NCBI RefSeq assembly: GCF_001421505.1
Contig: NZ_LMKL01000009.1
Location: forward strand, 86,417-150,416
Direction of reading: 5' to 3'
DNA: 64,000 nt
Source of the DNA: Sphingomonas sp. Leaf17
GTDB taxonomy: Bacteria; Pseudomonadota; Alphaproteobacteria; Sphingomonadales; Sphingomonadaceae
A model generated the notes under the pieces. It did no database searches. It saw only the letters and a program-made list of their open reading frames with translations, and had not been told where the DNA came from. The position numbers were made by a program, and so were the translations under genes. Below, piece after piece: positions 62,373 to 64,000 of this stretch (the first letter of the stretch is position 1; the number at the start of each line of letters is the position of its first letter).

Positions 62373-63305
62373 TCACGCTTCAGCGATAATCCGCGCCGCC
62401 AGCATCCGCCCCGATCGCCACGCGCTCTCGACCCTGGCACCCAGCAGCCAGTCGCCGGCGGCTCCGATCCGGGTGACGCCGTTCCACAGGGCGCCGTGCC
62501 GTGTCGCGGTGGCGCGAGCGTAGCGCCAGCGGTGAGCGATCTGTACGATCGGATCGGGCAAGGGCGCATCCACCACACCGGCAAGCGCCGACACCAGTGC
62601 CGCAACAACCGAATCCGCCGAATCCTCCAGATGGTCGCGCGACCATTGCGGTGTCGCCTGCAGAACCCAGGCCTCCCCATCGCCGCGCCCCGGCTTGGCG
62701 CTGTTGCGCGCCGCCCAGCCAAGAATACCCGCGTCCCGGACCGTATCGGCGGCTAGCGCAATACGCCGGTCGAACGCCACCATCGCGGTCCAGCAGGGTG
62801 CCGAGGGACACGCGCGCGCCGTCGCCGCCATCACCGGATCATGCGGATCCAGCAACGGCGCGGCCTGTTCCGCCGGTATCGCCACCACGACGGCGTCGAA
62901 CAGCATTTCGGACACCGGATCGACCATCCAGGACTGTCCCACCCGGCGGATGGACTCGACCCGCCGATGCCATTGCACCGACAGACCTTCGGCCATCGCG
63001 CCGACGACGGCGCACATGCCCGGCGTGCCAACCCAAGCGCCATCGCCAGCGGCCGGCCAGGGTGCAACCACGCCTGCCATCGCCCATGCGCGCACGGCTT
63101 CGGCAAAGTCGGGGTGGTGCACGGTGAAGTACTGCGCCCCGTGATCGAACGCGACATCCCCTGCCGGGGTCGCGACGCGCCGCGTCGCCATTCGTCCACC
63201 CGGCCCACGCCCCTTGTCGAAGACCGAAACCGCATGTCCGCCGCCATGAAGTCTGGTCGCGCATGCCAGGCCCGCGATACCGGCACCGATGATGGCGATC
63301 TTCAC
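62373..63305 (-). CDS. FAD-dependent amine oxidase/renalase-like protein
   Basis: A 310-aa Rossmann-type flavoprotein: KIAIIGAGIAGLACATRLHG with VSVFDKGRGPGGRMATRR and DHGAQYFTVHHPDF, the pattern of renalase-like NAD(P)/FAD-binding oxidoreductases; the C-terminal RIGAAGDWLLGARVESAW closes the FAD site. Substrate unknown. GTG 63305 (AAGGA 10 bp upstream) is preferred; ATG 63314 is in frame. It converges on crtI with a 51-bp gap. Confidence 0.82.
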   Translation of the reverse strand: MKIAIIGAGIAGLACATRLHGGGHAVSVFDKGRGPGGRMATRRVATPAGDVAFDHGAQYFTVHHPDFAEAVRAWAMAGVVAPWPAAGDGAWVGTPGMCAVVGAMAEGLSVQWHRRVESIRRVGQSWMVDPVSEMLFDAVVVAIPAEQAAPLLDPHDPVMAATARACPSAPCWTAMVAFDRRIALAADTVRDAGILGWAARNSAKPGRGDGEAWVLQATPQWSRDHLEDSADSVVAALVSALAGVVDAPLPDPIVQIAHRWRYARATATRHGALWNGVTRIGAAGDWLLGARVESAWRSGRMLAARIIAEA

Positions 63306-63388
63306 TGAAACCATTTCCTTCGACACGATGACGATACAGGCAAAACAGCAGTGAGCGCGGCAACGATCGCCACCGTCCTTGCTTAACC

Positions 63389-63628
63389 CTAGACCATAAG
63401 AACCCTGCCAATTACGTGGATCACATCGTTCGTGCACGCAATGTCCGTCGCCACTATGGTCGGACCATCGACGATCATGGCGCTCGTGCCGTCAACCGAT
63501 TTCGCCAGGATCGGGCGGACTCGGCCGACGGCCAAGGATGCCCTCTCGTTGAGTAGTTCGTCGCACATGCAATCGTTGAAGCTTGCGACGGACTTGTCTT
63601 GCGTTGGCTTGCCTGACGCGATGCAATA
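63389..63628 (-). pseudogene. Fasciclin-domain C-terminal remnant
   Basis: Minus-strand frame with a stop at 63389-63391 that reads SMLxxx-like sequence ending TSAMIVDGPTIVATDIACTN then DVIHVIGRVLMV. That is the characteristic H2 and C-terminal strand of a fasciclin (beta-Ig-H3) domain, normally ING-xxV-xADI-xASNGVIHVIDxVLLP. Going upstream the frame meets a TGA at 63629-63631 after about 80 residues, so the N-terminal two thirds of a fasciclin domain are missing. It is a decayed fragment. Confidence 0.6.
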
Positions 63629-63676
63629 TCATCCGAAGCCCACGTCGCCGGAGCAGGTAAGTGAGCCGCTGCGGGG

Positions 63677-64000
63677 ATGAAAATCTGGACCGAGCGACGC
63701 AAAGCGATGCTCGCCGAACTGCAACTTGCCGAACAGGACGCCGCGCAGACCGCATCCACAGGATCCCAGTTGCTGCACCCCGACCTTGGTCGCCTTTATC
63801 GCGAGAAGGTCGGTCAGTTCACTGCAACGTTCCAGGACGATGCGCTGAAGGCGCAGGCGTTCGAACGGTTACGCGCGCTCATTGAGGCCGTGGTGCTGAC
63901 CCCGGAAGACGGCGATCTTGCCATCGACCTGCGCGGCGAGCGCCCCACGATGCTGTCGCGATGTGCTGGATCCGGAACGCAAAAAGCCCCAAACGCTGGT
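63677..64000 (+). pseudogene. Serine recombinase C-terminal fragment, runs off window
   Basis: An open frame from ATG 63677 to the window end (108 codons so far) reading KIWTERRKAMLAELQLAEQ, QLLHPDLGRLYREKVGQF, FERLRALIEAVVLTPEDGDL and AIDLRGERPTML. This is the coiled-coil and C-terminal part of large serine recombinases. An in-frame TGA lies 15 bp upstream of the ATG and no resolvase or recombinase core precedes it, so the first ~450 residues are absent. A truncated mobile-element remnant. Confidence 0.7.

Overview
The window is high-GC DNA with dense operons, many ATGA/GTGA stop-start overlaps and frequent GTG starts. Gene content and order fit an alphaproteobacterium of the Sphingomonadaceae, most likely Sphingomonas: coq7, ctpA/envC/rlmH/rsfS/nadD/proA in one cluster, tilS-ftsH, ptsP, ruvA-ruvB, and typical sphingomonad hypothetical proteins. 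The taxonomic call is by eye from protein character, not from a database search.

Layout. 0.4-9.1 kb: mostly minus-strand housekeeping genes (coq7, dsbB, ctpA, envC-like, rlmH, rsfS, nadD, proA), interrupted by an antiparallel glycosyltransferase and by a ParE/antitoxin pair coupled to nadD. 9.2-20.4 kb: a DUF3667 membrane protein, then cell-envelope and core genes (ftsH with a clear terminator, tilS, cpoB, a RodZ-like HTH protein, ptsP, ruvB, ruvA). 20.6-25.3 kb: one very large DUF4011 helicase with a Vsr-like nuclease, a candidate single-gene defence protein. 25.3-41.6 kb: small membrane proteins, a GH39 xylosidase behind a xyl-box-like palindrome, a PaoABC-type molybdenum aldehyde oxidoreductase, a LacI regulator, DedA, an ArsB/SLC13 permease, and GH84 plus GH20 N-acetylhexosaminidases. 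41.9-49.9 kb: a complete high-affinity K+ system (micro-ORF, kdpF, A, B, C, D, E).

51.4-62.3 kb is the most striking part: a photobiology island. It starts with an apparent operon of photoactive yellow protein (PYP), a PAS-GGDEF diguanylate cyclase, the CoA ligase that activates p-coumarate for the PYP chromophore, and an EAL phosphodiesterase; this is a self-contained blue-light to c-di-GMP module. A CPA1 Na+/H+ antiporter, TspO and a glutamine-amidotransferase-like protein follow. Next come a LOV-LuxR-type blue-light transcription factor (EL222-like) and an operon of a DTE-type proton-pumping rhodopsin, blh (retinal synthesis) and a CrtI-type desaturase. NhaA just upstream and the CPA1 antiporter inside the island could use the proton gradient the rhodopsin makes. 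p-Coumarate, FMN and retinal chromophores, plus a porphyrin-binding TspO, therefore sit within 11 kb.

The right edge (63.3-64 kb) holds decayed sequence: a fasciclin-domain remnant and the C-terminal piece of a large serine recombinase running off the window, suggesting an old mobile-element boundary. No rRNA, tRNA, CRISPR array or photosynthetic reaction-centre gene was seen.
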